NCBI GenBank assembly: GCA_022747635.1
Contig: JAKTNV010000178.1
Coordinates: forward strand, 334,001-398,000
Length of the DNA: 64,000 nucleotides
Direction: 5' to 3'
From: Hetaerina americana
Taxonomy: Eukaryota > Arthropoda > Insecta > Odonata > Calopterygidae
Under the pieces are notes generated by a model, which worked only from the letters and a program-made list of their open reading frames with translations, was not told where the DNA came from and did no database searches. Each line of letters begins with the position of its first letter. The stretch's first letter is position 1. Shown in pieces: positions 11,690 through 22,619 of this stretch. The position numbers and the translations under genes are program-made.

Positions 11690-11896
11690 GTCATATTGGT
11701 AGGCCCTCCGGATACTGACAAGAAGTTCCCGGGTTAAATACTTGAGTGGCGGCTTATGAAAAACAATCTAAAACGAAAGAGGCGTGCTCTCCTTATCCAT
11801 TCCTATCACTCATAAGGGCCTTGTTCGAGGTGACCTCTCAACTTGACCTATCAAAATCGAAATCAACCTTGGGGGTCAATTAATGTGATGATGATT
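11690..11896 (+). mobile_element. tRNA-derived SINE, family C
   Basis: Head: 'gtgatggtcatattggtagg' (about 11691-11710) and 'gttcccgggttaaatac' (about 11726-11742) are A-box and B-box-like. Body: 'gacctctcaacttgacc' and 'aatcaaccttgggggtcaat' are shared with 3260-3350 on the minus strand. The 3' end is 'gtgatgatgattg' (about 11884-11896), like the TGATGA-type tails of the RTE-like LINEs at 29112, 51720 and 58610, which suggests that such a LINE mobilised it (inference). Confidence 0.65.
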
Positions 11897-11899
11897 GCG

Positions 11900-12435
11900 C
11901 ATATTTTATCCTCAGGAATAATTATGTGCCAACGATAAAAAAATCAAGGCTCTCGCACGACTGAGCGACCTGTTTGAGCCATTGAAACTTAAAATATTCG
12001 CCATGGGAAGTATACTGAAAGTCAGGGGTGTACGTTCATACGTATTTAGATTTGCGTGTAAACTTTTGTAATATATATGTATTAGTATTGTTATCCAGCT
12101 GCTATTGGCTACCACTTTGAGTTTCACTTAAGAGTTTGATGTACTAGATGTCATTGCCAACGAACTTAAAATAATGACAGAACTACGGCTCCAACTGCGG
12201 ACGTAATAACCGATTAGTTCACCTATTAGCCGTCAGGCGCAATTTTACTACGAGTATCTGCAATCATTATTGACATGACGCGTGAAGACAGTTTTACACG
12301 ATGATTTTATTTCGGTCTCTGAAATTAGGATGCTCAACGTAGGATGCAAACAAATTCTCGGATGAATTCTTCAACACGATCCAACTCTCATTTTGACTAC
12401 CTGTGACAGATTTCTGATACATTTCCTCTTGTTGG
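11900..12435. other. Unassigned DNA
   Basis: No domain, RNA gene or repeat of this window recognised. Confidence 0.5.
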
Positions 12436-12439
12436 ATGC

Positions 12440-12790
12440 ACCATTAATAAACCGATCGTTAAAGAATACCTCGGCTATCACAAATTATGCGCAAAGTGGT
12501 TACCGAAAATACTTACCGACCAACACAAAGAGCAAAGACTGTTGAATGGACCGCCATCGCCAGGAAGGAGACTGCATCCAGCGATTATTTCTTCTTCTTG
12601 CAGTCGAAACTGAGGCCTGGTGGGCAATATTTTGTAGACGAAGAGGAACTCAAGGCCGCAGTTGTCAACTGACTCAATGCCCAGACAACGAACTTCTATG
12701 CTCAGGGATCGAATATGCTGGTGCAGTGTTACGAAAAGTGCTTCTTACTGAAGGCGCAATCATCTAGTAAAGTGAATTAGGTTTGAAGGA
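12440..12790 (+). pseudogene. Mariner transposase remnant, internally deleted
   Basis: About 12478-12530 reads 'HKLCAKWLPKILTDQHKEQR', the conserved block just before the first catalytic aspartate of mariner transposases. After a short unrelated stretch, 12630-12760 gives 'YFVDEEELKAAVVN', then 'LNAQTTNFYAQG' and 'LVQCYEKCFLLK', the C-terminal block of the same family. The catalytic core between them, normally about 150 residues, is missing, so the copy is an internal-deletion derivative. A stop follows 'AAVVN'. Both frames at 12487-12672 and 12546-12767 are parts of this remnant. Terminal inverted repeats were not found. Confidence 0.8.
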
Positions 12791-12799
12791 AACTAAAAC

Positions 12800-13385
12800 C
12801 GCTAATAAAAACATTTTCTAATGAATATTTTATTATGGCCAGACCTAAAAATAACCCTCGCAGATGCGAACAACTGGCGAGGGGCATCGGAGGCAGAGGG
12901 GCATCGCGAGGCAATGCGCTTTCACCGATGGGCCCGAAAAAGAATGCGCAAGGGGCGATGATAGAAATGTATCTCGGATCATAATTGTTTCTCCGTTGAA
13001 AAAAAAACAAAGATCGACTGTCCGCGCTATCTCGTTCGTTTTCACCACTGTGGATACCGACTCAAAATGCCAATGAAGGGCATTTACCTCTCATCCGTAA
13101 TTTCCATAAATGAATATCGAAAGAATAGGGATGGAAAATTATTACCATACGCCATTGAAAAAACAATACTCGATCGTAAAACCTATGGGGCGGACGCCGA
13201 GAGGGAAAAAAACTGAAAATCACAACGCGCAGGTCTAAACTATTTTCAACTGTAACGAGGGTGAACGCGGCCGTAAAAAGATTCGACTCGGCCTCAAGTT
13301 CCCCGAACCAAACAAAATTTCCCTCTCGCTAAATATCTCGTTCTTCTTCGTTCGCGGGTCTTACAAATAATTTTGAATATCTAAC
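12800..13385. other. Unassigned DNA, moderately CpG-rich
   Basis: Overlapping frames on both strands at 12777-13076 have no recognisable motif. The stretch 12860-13330 has more CpG than its surroundings. Confidence 0.5.
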
Positions 13386-13387
13386 AA

Positions 13388-13545
13388 ACTGTGGGAGATA
13401 CCGCGAGAGTAAATTTTAACGGAGTCATCCACAATGCAAAAATTTCAAAGTTTACAAATTATTCGCGTTGACCGGGATCGAATCCTGCTTAAGGCTAGCG
13501 ATTATTACGCTTTGAAATTGTTGCGTTGTAGTGTGAGAAATTTTT
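13388..13545 (-). mobile_element. tRNA-derived SINE, family A, head-truncated
   Basis: On the minus strand: B box region 'ggattcgatcccggtcaa' (about 13468-13485), then the family A body 'gcgaataatttgtaaactttgaaa', and the tail 'ggatgactccgttaaaa' followed by 'tctcgcggtatctcccacagttt'. The same tail is in the copies at 15650-15820 and 34678-34870. The A box part is lost or unrecognisable. Confidence 0.7.
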
Positions 13546-13639
13546 GATTCCTCTTATATGAAATACAAACAAAAAAAACCTCGTTGATCAACCCGATAGC
13601 TGGTTAGTAAGGAGCGATGGCAGAGGTCACCGCTGAGGT

Positions 13640-13980
13640 TGGTTCCGTCCAATTTATCTTCTCCTTTCTTTTCACCACAGCCTTATCTCGAATCTCTGCC
13701 ATCTACGCCCATCGTCTTGCATGAAATACTAGGCTTAAGATCCATACAGCGCTACGCTCCATTACAAAGCCTTTCCCAATATTTTATCACATCTTTCTTA
13801 ATCGTGCCTGTCAACCAATTATCTCCTTCTTATGTTTCTTTTCCCAAAGCAATCCTGCTCTTAATATCCCAACTACTACGCCTATTTTCCTCTGGAACAA
13901 GAAAATGTCCATTTATTTAAATTGCTCACCGTATCCTAACCTATCCCTAACCTTCTAGGAAAATTTATACAACACATTTT
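13640..13980 (-). mobile_element. RTE-like LINE fragment
   Basis: The minus strand around 13840-13870 reads 'IKSRIALGKE', the block that follows the RT domain in this LINE group ('IKxRIAxAKxAF'), and 13755-13775 fits the 'WSVALYG' block. Several indels shift the frame. The 93-codon plus-strand frame at 13639-13920 is antisense to it. Confidence 0.5.
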
Positions 13981-14039
13981 CACACCCAAGAGGGACCAGT
14001 TACTTTCCATGGGTCACAAGTGGTTCACCAATATCTGAC

Positions 14040-14160
14040 ACTCGGAGAGTCACACAGTTTGGACGAAGTTGAAGGTGCCCAGAGGCGTCCCCGGGAATCG
14101 AATCAAGGTCAACTGGTAAGGACCCCAGCGCCCTGCCATGGCATCAATAAAATTTTATGA
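14040..14160 (-). mobile_element. SINE family B, 5' part
   Basis: Minus strand: 'tcgattcccggggacgcc' (B box, about 14084-14101), 'gggcaccttcaacttcgtcc' and 'actgtgtgactctccgagtg' match the first half of family B (compare 56030-56090). The 3' half is absent or decayed. Confidence 0.65.
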
Positions 14161-14459
14161 AAAAGAAACAGGTCCGAAGTCGAGTTCTTAGATTCTTATC
14201 TCCTGCGATGTTTGTTTGTTACCAGGTGACTACAGTTACACGCTGATGTTCCAGGTACCTCATTCAATTCAAGTCGGTCAACTGCATATTTCATTTCATT
14301 ATTTTTCCTTTTTCTGGTATAACTCAAAAAGTAAGGTCTTTTGAAAAGGCCCAGGAGTAAAAGCACTGCTTCACTTTAAAGCCCCGCCTAGCACGAACAT
14401 TGCGGTGTTAAAAGCACTGTCGTATTCGGAATTATATTCACTTTATTGCGTTAGCAATA

Positions 14460-15085
14460 AAATTTTATTTCCTTCAACCATCCTGTCTTCCCTCCAATCC
14501 ACCTTCAGGATTTCGAAATACGAAATTTCTCCTTCCGCCCTCTCACTTTAAACTTTTCTTATTTCTCCAAACCGACAGAACTTAGCATATCGTTTCTTAA
14601 ACTCTAAAAAAACAAATGGATTGACGCATTGAAAGGCTATTAAAGAGAGCAAGCCCTTAACAGAATACTTTCTAAACTTATGACAAGATCCAGCAACCGT
14701 ATTGAGGATAGTACACAAGTGGGATTACGAGTTTATTCTGGATACTAATTTGGGTGCTTTCCTAAACGAAAATTACAGTCGACATAATCATTTACATACA
14801 AAGTATTCTTCTACCTATTTTGAGAGGTGTTTCAGACCGACCCAAACGACTCATAACTTCTACAGTCAACGAGAAATTCCTCAGTCTTTGGACAAAATTA
14901 TTTCATTGCTTTGTAACACCTGCCCGTCTTCGTGTGGTCCAAAGGGACTAAAATCTTCCTTCTTCATTCCCCGCTAGCCTAAGAGTTTCCCTTCTATCGC
15001 TGCCTTCAATATCCCACTACTTTCAATATTTTCTCCTTTCCCTTATTTAGCATTTTTCGAATTTAACCCAGGAATTTCCTCTTAT
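14460..15085 (-). mobile_element. RTE-like LINE fragments, decayed
   Basis: The clearest piece is 14985-15025, which reads on the minus strand 'GILKAAIEGKLL', the block downstream of the 'GHxLRxD' region in these LINEs. 14470-14600 is weaker. A 91-codon plus frame (14702-14977) is antisense and not a gene. It faces the plus-strand LINE piece starting at 15105. Confidence 0.4.
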
Positions 15086-15104
15086 CGCCTGGCACATTTA
15101 ATCA

Positions 15105-15430
15105 TTAAAGATGAAAGTAGTAGAAAATAAACCGGAGTACGTGGAGCAGTTCACGCAATCGAGCAGTGTTTTGGATGAAAATGGGCGTAAAAATTGGCGT
15201 ATTATGAGAAGAACTGCATTGGCTTGAGAAGGATTTAATAAAGGAAGAGAATTTACAGATGAAAGATGCGAAAAAACATCGGTAAAGACCTTGACATGGA
15301 GTGTAGCGCTGCGTGGATCTGATATCTGGTCTTTGAGGCAAGATGTTTGAGGGTAGAAGGATTTTGTAATGTGGGTTCTCTGCCCAACTTATTTTCTTCG
15401 TTCTCGGTGGAAAACGAAGAAAATAAGTTG
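15105..15430 (+). mobile_element. RTE-like LINE fragment ending in a hairpin
   Basis: Plus strand, changing frames: 'SSVLDENGRKNWRIMRRTAL' (about 15161-15222), then 'TLTWSVALRGSDIWSLRQD' (about 15286-15344), the known C-terminal block of this LINE group ('TLVWSVALYGSETWTLR'). The copy ends abruptly at an 18-bp perfect inverted repeat, arms 15385-15402 and 15413-15430. The 124 and 62-codon minus frames are shadows. Confidence 0.7.
15385..15430. repeat. 18-bp perfect inverted repeat
   Basis: Arms 15385-15402 (caacttattttcttcgtt) and 15413-15430 are exact reverse complements around a 10-base loop. It sits at the end of the LINE fragment, so it may mark a foldback formed at a break. Confidence 0.9.
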
Positions 15431-15647
15431 AGCTTACCCACCTTCGTCCGTTACGCTCGAAAATTTTAACTTCGGACAAAGTTTTAAGTATGACTTAGCT
15501 AGAATTTTTCAAGCTATAAGTGCTAGACTGAGAGTTAAATTCAAGCAATGGCAGAACAGTAGGGAGTCAGTTAATTCACCTCTGTCAACTGTGGTATCTC
15601 GGGAAGAACTAGTAAAACAAATCAAACATTTTTGAGTGTAACAGGAA

Positions 15648-15822
15648 GCCTCGATAGCTTAACTGGCTAAAGCACTCAGCCGGACATCGAGGGAATCGGG
15701 TTCCTATCCCGGTCAAGGCGAATAATTTCTACTCTGAAACTGTTGCATTGTAATGCTCATATTGCGGATGACTCCGTTAATAAGTTACTGTTGCGGCATA
15801 TACCGCAGTTTCTTATAATTTG
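15648..15822 (+). mobile_element. tRNA-derived SINE, family A, near full length
   Basis: The head from about 15649 (gcctcgatagcttaactgg) folds like a tRNA: the first seven bases pair, with one mismatch, with 'tcaaggc' at about 15712-15718; 'tagcttaactgg' is the A box and 'gggttcctatcccgg' the B box region. The body 'ctgaaactgttgcattgtaatgc' and the tail 'ggatgactccgttaa' plus 'cggcatataccgcagttt' follow. The tail can form a short 'tgcggcatataccgca' hairpin. It is not a functional tRNA gene, since it continues into the SINE body and the B box is altered. Confidence 0.8.
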
Positions 15823-15874
15823 GTAAACAAAAATTAAAAACAGCTTTCGTGAAGCTGTGTGTGTTATAATTTTA

Positions 15875-15965
15875 GCCTCTCTCTAAAGTCACCGGGAATC
15901 GAACCCGGGCCCTGTAAGTCAGTAGTCGAACGCTCTACTTAATAGTTTACAACGCTAGAATCTCC
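15875..15965 (-). mobile_element. SINE family B head fragment
   Basis: Minus strand: 'gagcgttcgactactgac' and 'gggcccgggttcgattcccgg' (about 15891-15911) form the B-box half of the family B head. The A box part runs into AT-rich sequence. No anticodon stem or acceptor stem that would make a real tRNA. Confidence 0.6.
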
Positions 15966-15969
15966 TAGA

Positions 15970-16880
15970 AATAACCTATCTGAAACGAAACCAACCTTGA
16001 ACCAACCTACTTCTGAAAATGACAGCCGGAGTACCGAAATCTCGAACTGTGTCGACTGCTCCCCCGTGGAAAATGCCCAGACATAAATAAACGCACTTTC
16101 TGAATCTTCGGGTCAACCATTATATCACCAGACAACTCGGGCGTGGGATTAGCTGCAAGGTCCGTGGCGTTCATTAAAGGAACAAAACAAGTCATTAGCC
16201 ACGGTACAACGACTGGGACAGGCCAAGCGGCGAACATGCCTCCGGGCGGCAGCCATGGGCGAGGAATTGACGAGACCAGGGTGGGAAAAATACATCATGG
16301 CTTTTGCTTTCCCCCCCCCGTTCTTTCAAAATCGTACGTCAACAGGATATACTGGAGACGAAATGAAACTGCAAAAAAATCAAATAATTTGCAACCATAA
16401 TGACAACTATTTTTCCCTCTCAGTTTCACGCATATTCTCGTCGCGGTTGCTAAATGCCCGTGTCTACTTAACGTTGCGCTCCATCACTGTAGAAACACGA
16501 AACATTCCGATCCCCTAATATTTCATGGACCAACTTCTCATGAACTCCTGTTGAAGAAACGGTGTCGCATCTAAATTAAAACATTGATTTCAGTGAGCAA
16601 GACCCGTTTCTAAAAGTCCATTTGCAAGTACTAACTGTAATCTTTAAAAACAATTTTAAACCTGAAAAACTCATTCCTTCCTGATAGATACGGTATGGTT
16701 CGAAAGTGCTATTCATAGTATTTCAGGTAAACGTATCTTCGTTTCATAGTAATAGGTGTTTATTCGATAATCAACGATTCCAAATTATACATGTAGAACG
16801 AGTGATTGAGATAGCAACAACGATAAAATTGTTTATGAGCTAACAGCACATTATTTTTCTTTATTAATTAAAAGATACTT
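15970..16880. other. Unassigned DNA
   Basis: Frames of 76, 85 and 87 codons overlap at 16007-16518; none shows a known domain. 16030-16330 is somewhat CpG-rich. A run of C is at about 16311-16319. Confidence 0.5.
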
Positions 16881-16884
16881 AAAA

Positions 16885-17215
16885 TGTGTCATGGTAGCTC
16901 AATGGGTATAGCGTTGGGATACTAACTGCCTATTAGTTACTGGTCTACATATGTATGTGTATAGGGACGTGAAATACCAGCGGTTAGGACAGTGGAGTAC
17001 TAACAGGAGGGCCCGGGTTCGATTCCCGGGGAAAGAAACGGCCTCCTAGTACCCTAATGTGTGAATATTACACTCCATTGGGCTTAAGTCGAGCTCCATC
17101 CTCATCTGTCAAACCGAACTTAGAGTTGCAAACTGCGGTTTCGATTAAAATGTGGATTAGCCCAGTGCACACAAGTGGGATATAACAATTTGATGTCTAC
17201 ACCCTAAAGAAAGAA
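16885..17215 (+). mobile_element. SINE family B copy, possibly two nested heads
   Basis: A first tRNA-like start, 'tcatggtagctcaatgggtatagcg', is at about 16889-16912; a second head with 'gcggttaggacagtggagtac' and the B box 'cccgggttcgattcccggg' is at about 16980-17030. The tail 'gtcaaaccgaacttagagttg' (about 17107-17127) and a following 'gattagcccagtgcac' are family B. The middle part of the family body, with the 'cttccttggaaacca' block, is missing. Forms an inverted pair with the next entry. Confidence 0.65.
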
Positions 17216-17359
17216 AATCTTGTGACTACGATAGCAAAAATAACAATGTTTATTTTGGCTTTCGTAAAATGATTCACGCATCATTCGCCATGCGTGAATT
17301 CGCATATGATGAAGTGGCATTAACAGAACGCACTTTTGATACATATAGTTAATGAATAT

Positions 17360-17620
17360 AACTACATTTAACAAACCGAAGGTTGGTTTAATATGCGAAG
17401 GTAAAGCTCACCCAGTATTAAGTGTAACGATGTATGAAATTCACACATTAACACGATAGTAGAGGGGTCCCATTCCTTTCCCTGAGCCGACTATGGTTTC
17501 CCAAAAGTTCAGATACCCGAAAAATCATATAGCTTGGATGAAGCTTAGGATGCCCATGGGAGAACCGGGAATTAAACTCCAGTAGTTCAGCGACCTACCC
17601 CATGGACTACCTCGTCCTCC
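17360..17620 (-). mobile_element. SINE family B, near full length
   Basis: Minus strand: head with 'gaggtagtccatggggtagg' (about 17597-17616) and 'tttaattcccggttctccc'; body with 'tttttcgggtatctgaac' and 'gggaaaccatagtcgg'; tail with 'ttaaaccaaccttcggtttg' (about 17373-17392). All three parts are in the family order. Tail-to-tail with the plus copy ending at 17215. Confidence 0.8.
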
Positions 17621-17939
17621 TAAGTGAATACATCTTGTCTCGATTTATAATAATAACTCGAATAGAATATTATATAACGTATAGGAATTGATGATCTCGA
17701 AAATGTTCCCATTCGTCCGTGTACCCAACTATAGCAAAAATGATGCGCAACTGTTTTGGCTATAAGCCCTCTACATCTAACTTCAATCAATTCAGCAATT
17801 CACGTAAGTTGCCGACTAGTGAGACTACATTACACTTAAGTCAATGCAACGCCTGGAGGACGGCCTTTTCATTAAATGTTGTAACATCAAGCTGAGCTTC
17901 CTTCTAATCCTTCAATAATTACTTAAAAAGATCGCATTT

Positions 17940-18620
17940 GTCTCGAGTCAGCTCAATGGGTAAACCTGGTTCCAAGATTGCCAAATACGCGGCCACTATT
18001 ACTACTGGGAGAAGATATGAGTTCTTCTCGAATCGAATTCAGGCAGGTTGATTGCCCCAGTATCGCCCATCGCCGCCCCCGACATCCTGCTAAGAGGCGC
18101 GAAAAAAAGCAGCTCCGGCCGAGGAAGTTGGAACGTCGTTCATTATCCATGCGCAATTAATTTCTCGATTGATAAGGACTCCCCCAGACTCATTGTAGGG
18201 TCAGAGACCAAGGCCGCGCGGCCGCGGGAAAACGAGATGGGGGAGTGTTTTGTGTGGCGACTGTGTTTTCCCTGGGAGAGGGGTGGGCGGGGAATACATA
18301 ATTGGAATGAGGAGGTAAAAAAAAGATCGTTGGTGGGTAGGTGGGAGGGAAGAAGGGGAGGGAAGAAGGGAAGGGATATAAGGTGGCACCGTGGGAAGGT
18401 GGACGCCTGAAGGGAGTCGAAATTGAGAGTAGAGTGGAAAGGTAGGGGCGATTTCGGAAAAGCCCCTTGGAGCGGAACGATTTTCATTTTCGGAGAGGGT
18501 GGGGAGTCGAAATGCAATGTCGGGAGGGCGATTCGCATCCCTGAGCGCACTGACCCCGAGGGGGAAGAAATTTGTTTACCCAGGGCGTTTCACGTATGGC
18601 AATTAATATTCAACTGACTA
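17940..18620. other. CpG- and GA-rich tract
   Basis: From about 18030 to 18600 the sequence is much richer in G+C and CpG than its surroundings and strongly purine-biased on the plus strand (long 'gggag/gaagg' runs near 18330-18380). Open frames of 120 and 135 codons on both strands result from this composition and have low-complexity products. A CpG island or promoter region is possible, but no TATA box, initiator or downstream exon could be tied to it. Confidence 0.35.
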
Positions 18621-19028
18621 CTCTAAAAGACTCCGAGGGAGTGACGGTGGTGGAGGAAGGGCAGGAGGCTGCTTGGAGGGGGAGATATACCGTCGACCAT
18701 AGGGGGAAATTGAAGGGCATTATAAGACAGTAAAACAAGTTTACGTACTTTCGACAGGCTCGATCGACCATACTCACAGCGAATACTTGTATCATGCCTA
18801 AAAAAATATGAAATGATTTTCGAGGCGACTTCGAGCAGTTGTTTCATGATTAAAAGAAGTCACAATGCTTAGTTATTCCATATTAATATCTTAATTCAGG
18901 TTTCTTCTTCTTAGGAACCCTGAAGACATTGCACGGCAAAATCTGAAAATGTTATCCATCCCATGAATCCAACACTCGCACATCCTGAAAATGTTGTACA
19001 GCAACGAACCATGGGTCAAATATTAATT

Positions 19029-19085
19029 AAATAAAAATCGGCAATTTTCCACAAAAAATAAAAAAATTGCCAATTTTTATTTTTA
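19029..19085. repeat. Imperfect AT-rich inverted repeat
   Basis: 'aaataaaaatcggcaatttt' near 19029-19048 is matched by the reverse complement of the 'aaaattgccaatttttattt' stretch near 19065-19085. About 20-bp arms with a short A-rich loop. Confidence 0.65.
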
Positions 19086-19639
19086 TTTGATCATGACATT
19101 CCACCATATAACGCCTGACACGTGTCCTTTTTTTGAACCATAGGTCGTGCAATAAAGATTTTGTCGTGGAATTGCTACGTATTTTGAGTTCTTCTTTAAT
19201 AATCATGAAATACATTTTCCATAGGAGGTTTCTACAGGATAAACTATTGTTAAGGGGCATCTGCTTGATTTGAAAAATACGATATTTTTCCCAGTTCTAC
19301 CAGCAAGTATTAAACCGCCGAAACCATGTTATTTATTACGTATTTACTAACTTGGAATTGATGACATTGGTTATTTACATTTCTTCTTTAGAATGCAGCA
19401 TATTATACTCAAACCCCTTAAATTTAATCATAATTCGAAGTTATCAAAAGAGAAAAAATTATTTCAGACGAAAATATGCAAGGTGTGTCTACGAGGTGGT
19501 TTGAAGAATACAATAAAATGTTACTTGCATTTTTCGGATGATACCCTAACAAGTCCTATAAGCAGTGTATTGGGCTAATTGCCGGATGATCAATAGCTCA
19601 AACACCGCGAGATGTCCTTGGATTATACCGTAAGGAAAT

Positions 19640-19765
19640 TCATACTGTGCGATTTTCTGTTCTCTGGATATCGGTGGGAAACCAAATGCTAGTATAAGAG
19701 ATGGAACTGGCCCCTGAGCGTATTCCTGTGTGAATATCACTCGTCTTAAGGCCAAGTTTTGGTAA
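19640..19765 (+). mobile_element. SINE family B fragment
   Basis: 'ttctggatatcggtgggaaacc'-type sequence and 'aactggcccctgagcg' followed by 'gtgtgaatatcactcgtc' (about 19700-19745) match the middle of family B (compare 55930-55990 on the minus strand). Head and tail are not recognised. Confidence 0.55.
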
Positions 19766-19769
19766 GCGA

Positions 19770-21490
19770 GAGAAAATTAACTGGAATAATTAATCAAAAT
19801 ACTATATAAAATTATCCAATAAAATTAGACCAATATTACTAAGATGTATTTAAAAATGAGCATTCTTCATAAAGAACACCACAAGGAATGCCTTTTATCA
19901 GTATTATTTATATGAGCAAGTCATTTGGCGACAAGCAGGGCCGACTAAATTTCATTACTCACCAACCAGAGTTCCCATTCCCCCATTTGTAAAGATTTTC
20001 AAGTTCCACTCACCTGAAAGGAAAGAAAACAGTCTCATTATTTTTCAAGTCAAGAGAGAAATCACCACAACATAAAAGATTAACACGCCTAGAAGCGTGA
20101 GCATTATTTTTAATAAGTCACTCTACCACTTCATAACGTGAAGGACTTCCTTCCAAACGCAATTTCAACGTTGCCATACTCGGATTATTTACGTGAATTC
20201 TACCAGGTGGAAGGAAGTAACAATAGTTCAGATGATCCGACTGCAAATAAAATACGGCAACACCAAGAGAAAACATCAAAGGAATGCTCAGCATAATTAC
20301 ATCCCTATCGCAATGGAATCCAAGACCCTGAGGTCAGCCGGGTGTAAAGATAAACGCCAGTTTATTCGAGAGATTGATTTATTACTCTTCATTTTCTGGT
20401 TTTAATGCCTAGTCATCATTAACCTCTTTGTTCATTGTTTTATTACGCTATCATAACCATCAGAACGATCAAAACAAGTTGCATCATGCTTCATTATGAG
20501 GAATTCATCCATATCCCTCATATTCTTAGGCATACGCCCAATTTCGGAGTTAATGCCCCTTTGCACTATACAAGAAAGATGGTGATCTGGGGAAAGTATT
20601 CACGGAATGACTACAGGTTCTGATAAACACCTTAGCACAGCCTAGATTATTGCACACAGGCACTGTCTTCGATGTGAGGACAAAACTTCGCTATCTTTGA
20701 GCTCGACAATTCGAATCTTCTGGTGGATCTGGTGCAATTCTCCTGGTGGATCCCGGTGACCGAAATTCCAGCATAGATCTCTTCCCTTAGCTATACTGTA
20801 TCCAGCATATCGTGGATTAACATCAATTGCCAATCAACAGCTGGATTCATCGTTAAATCCAGTTGACAACGCACGAATACATATATCAACACGCACAGAT
20901 AAGCACGATATAAGCTCTTTAATTTTCATGGCACGAAAACTCTCTGCGAAATCATTAGCAGCAAAGGGAAAGGAACTGTCGCCATTTTACTCAATGGATG
21001 AATTTGCGGTGGGGCTGGATGATGATTACCCAATCTGTTCTTTGTGCACAACCATTAAGCCAACACTCGTTTTGGCAATTGTCCATATCCTGCTCTGACT
21101 CAAAATTTTGTCAGATTCCACGAAAAGTGAGAATGTTTACTGCCGCGTTTTCCACATCTATGGTTCGTTTTCCATGCATAATTAACATGTGTTCTCCAAG
21201 TATTTTTATGCTTAAAAAATTACGCATGGACGTTTTTAGCGCGGTCAGAGGATAGGGCTTGCATTACAGTGAATTTAGTCACTGCACTACAATAGGGAAT
21301 ATATTGTAAGACAAAAAGAATAAGGAAATCCATGAACTTTGGATGCATTTGGTACAGGATGTAGAGCACTTGATAACAATCCTACTCCCCTTGATATTTA
21401 ACGGAAGAATCCGACAGTGATTCAGACATAGGTAACTATGCCATGAGAAACTTCCCAAACCTATCACGAGCACGCAACTTAAAAGAATTT
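19770..21490. other. Unassigned DNA
   Basis: Frames of 60 to 85 codons at 20193-21255 have no recognisable domain. At about 20715-20757 'tctggtggatc' occurs twice, 31 bases apart, a weak local duplication. No RNA gene seen. Confidence 0.5.
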
Positions 21491-21494
21491 CTTC

Positions 21495-21825
21495 TCCGCT
21501 GACATGCAATTTTTTCATGAAAACGGGAATTTCATTGACGGTTTTCATCGCTCTATTTTTAGAGCCAGACAAATTCCGTTGCACGGAAATGAAAACAAAC
21601 GATGAGGCACTGGAAATGGTAAGAGAGGCTGTAGTGAGAAGTTTAATGAAGGCAGGACAAAATGATACATGGGTGCCAACTGAGATGCAACGGGATGCTG
21701 AAGACTGATACATAGAGGGGAGAATGCTGGGAAAGCGATGAAAGGAATAGGCATTTTGGACGGAATTAAGGAAGAAATGGAAGTATACCGAGATAAATAA
21801 TTAGTTGATTGAATATGTAGCACGG
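21495..21825 (+). mobile_element. RTE-like LINE C-terminal fragment
   Basis: Plus strand: 'LEMVREAVVRSLMKAGQNDTW' region in two pieces (about 21612-21673), then 'EGRMLGKR' (about 21716-21740) and 'GILDGIKEEMEVYREIN' in shifted frames (about 21750-21800). This is the C-terminal block order of the group, as at 24600-24815. The 144 and 92-codon minus frames are antisense shadows. Confidence 0.65.
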
Positions 21826-22182
21826 AATCTAATGATTTTTCTGATTCATGATAGTTAGGGCTTTAGGATAAGAGTTAGGAGGAGACAGGAGGGCTTAACC
21901 CAAGGGTCAATCAAAAACCTTCCCTAATTCGGCATATCGCTATTGATAATAACAATAATGATCCAGTTTCCCAGGTTTCCGAGGTTGTCACGGAATCCAG
22001 AACAGATAACAGTCTGTCTATTGTAAAACTCAGCTAAGTAGCGAGTAACAAGGTCAGACATCGACCAGCATTCATCGAAGCAAACAAATCCATCTGAAAG
22101 CGAGTCTTATAGTTAAATTTGAAACTCACAGTCATTTGACACGGGATCACTTCCCTTCAATTATAACAAATACATGGTACAC

Positions 22183-22610
22183 TGCAAGCCACCTCTCGGG
22201 TGTGCGGTAGGGACTGATTCAACAAAAAGCAAGCGATATCAAAATCTTTGAGTTTTTCTCAATAATGAAAACATACTAATAATTCGGATAAAAAAGGAAA
22301 TAATCTTTCCCCCGACGCGGTCTCTCATTCACGGGGAAAATGGCTACTCAAATTGATTACATCTATCTGTTTTACACTTACTCTCTACAATTTTTATCAT
22401 CATCTCTTCTACCGGGGAATGATGAGGCTAAGAATATATTTTCATCATCATCGCTGAAGAGACCTGCTTTCAAATTAGGCGAGAGATTTAATCTGTAATT
22501 TAATCTTCGCTGCGTGAGGGATTCCCAACCTAGTTCCTCTAATCATCCGTATACACTACCAAGTTAATCATAACAACGTTTCAACAAGGAGCAGGGTCCC
22601 TCACTGCTCT
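22183..22610 (-). mobile_element. CR1-like LINE, 3' end
   Basis: Minus strand 22360-22600 gives the C-terminal end of a CR1-type ORF2 protein in broken frames, parallel to the copy at 54290-54560 ('LGWES', 'LRRRL'-like, 'GLLSSD'). The 3' untranslated part ends in the motif 'tgcaagccacctctcgggtg' as read on the plus strand (22183-22202), shared with 38246, 54224 and (opposite strand) 58408-58442. RT domain absent: 5'-truncated copy. Confidence 0.7.
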
Positions 22611-22619
22611 TTATAGTTT

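Noticed and set aside
13590..13650. tRNA-like A box near 13600
   Set aside because: No B box at the right distance and no stems.
15105..15479. 124-codon minus-strand frame
   Set aside because: Antisense to a plus-strand LINE fragment with recognisable RT C-terminal blocks.
15648..15722. tRNA gene
   Set aside because: B box altered and followed by the family A SINE body and tail.
21279..21713. 144-codon minus-strand frame with hydrophobic stretches
   Set aside because: Its right-hand part is antisense to the plus-strand LINE fragment at 21495-21825; no domain in the rest.
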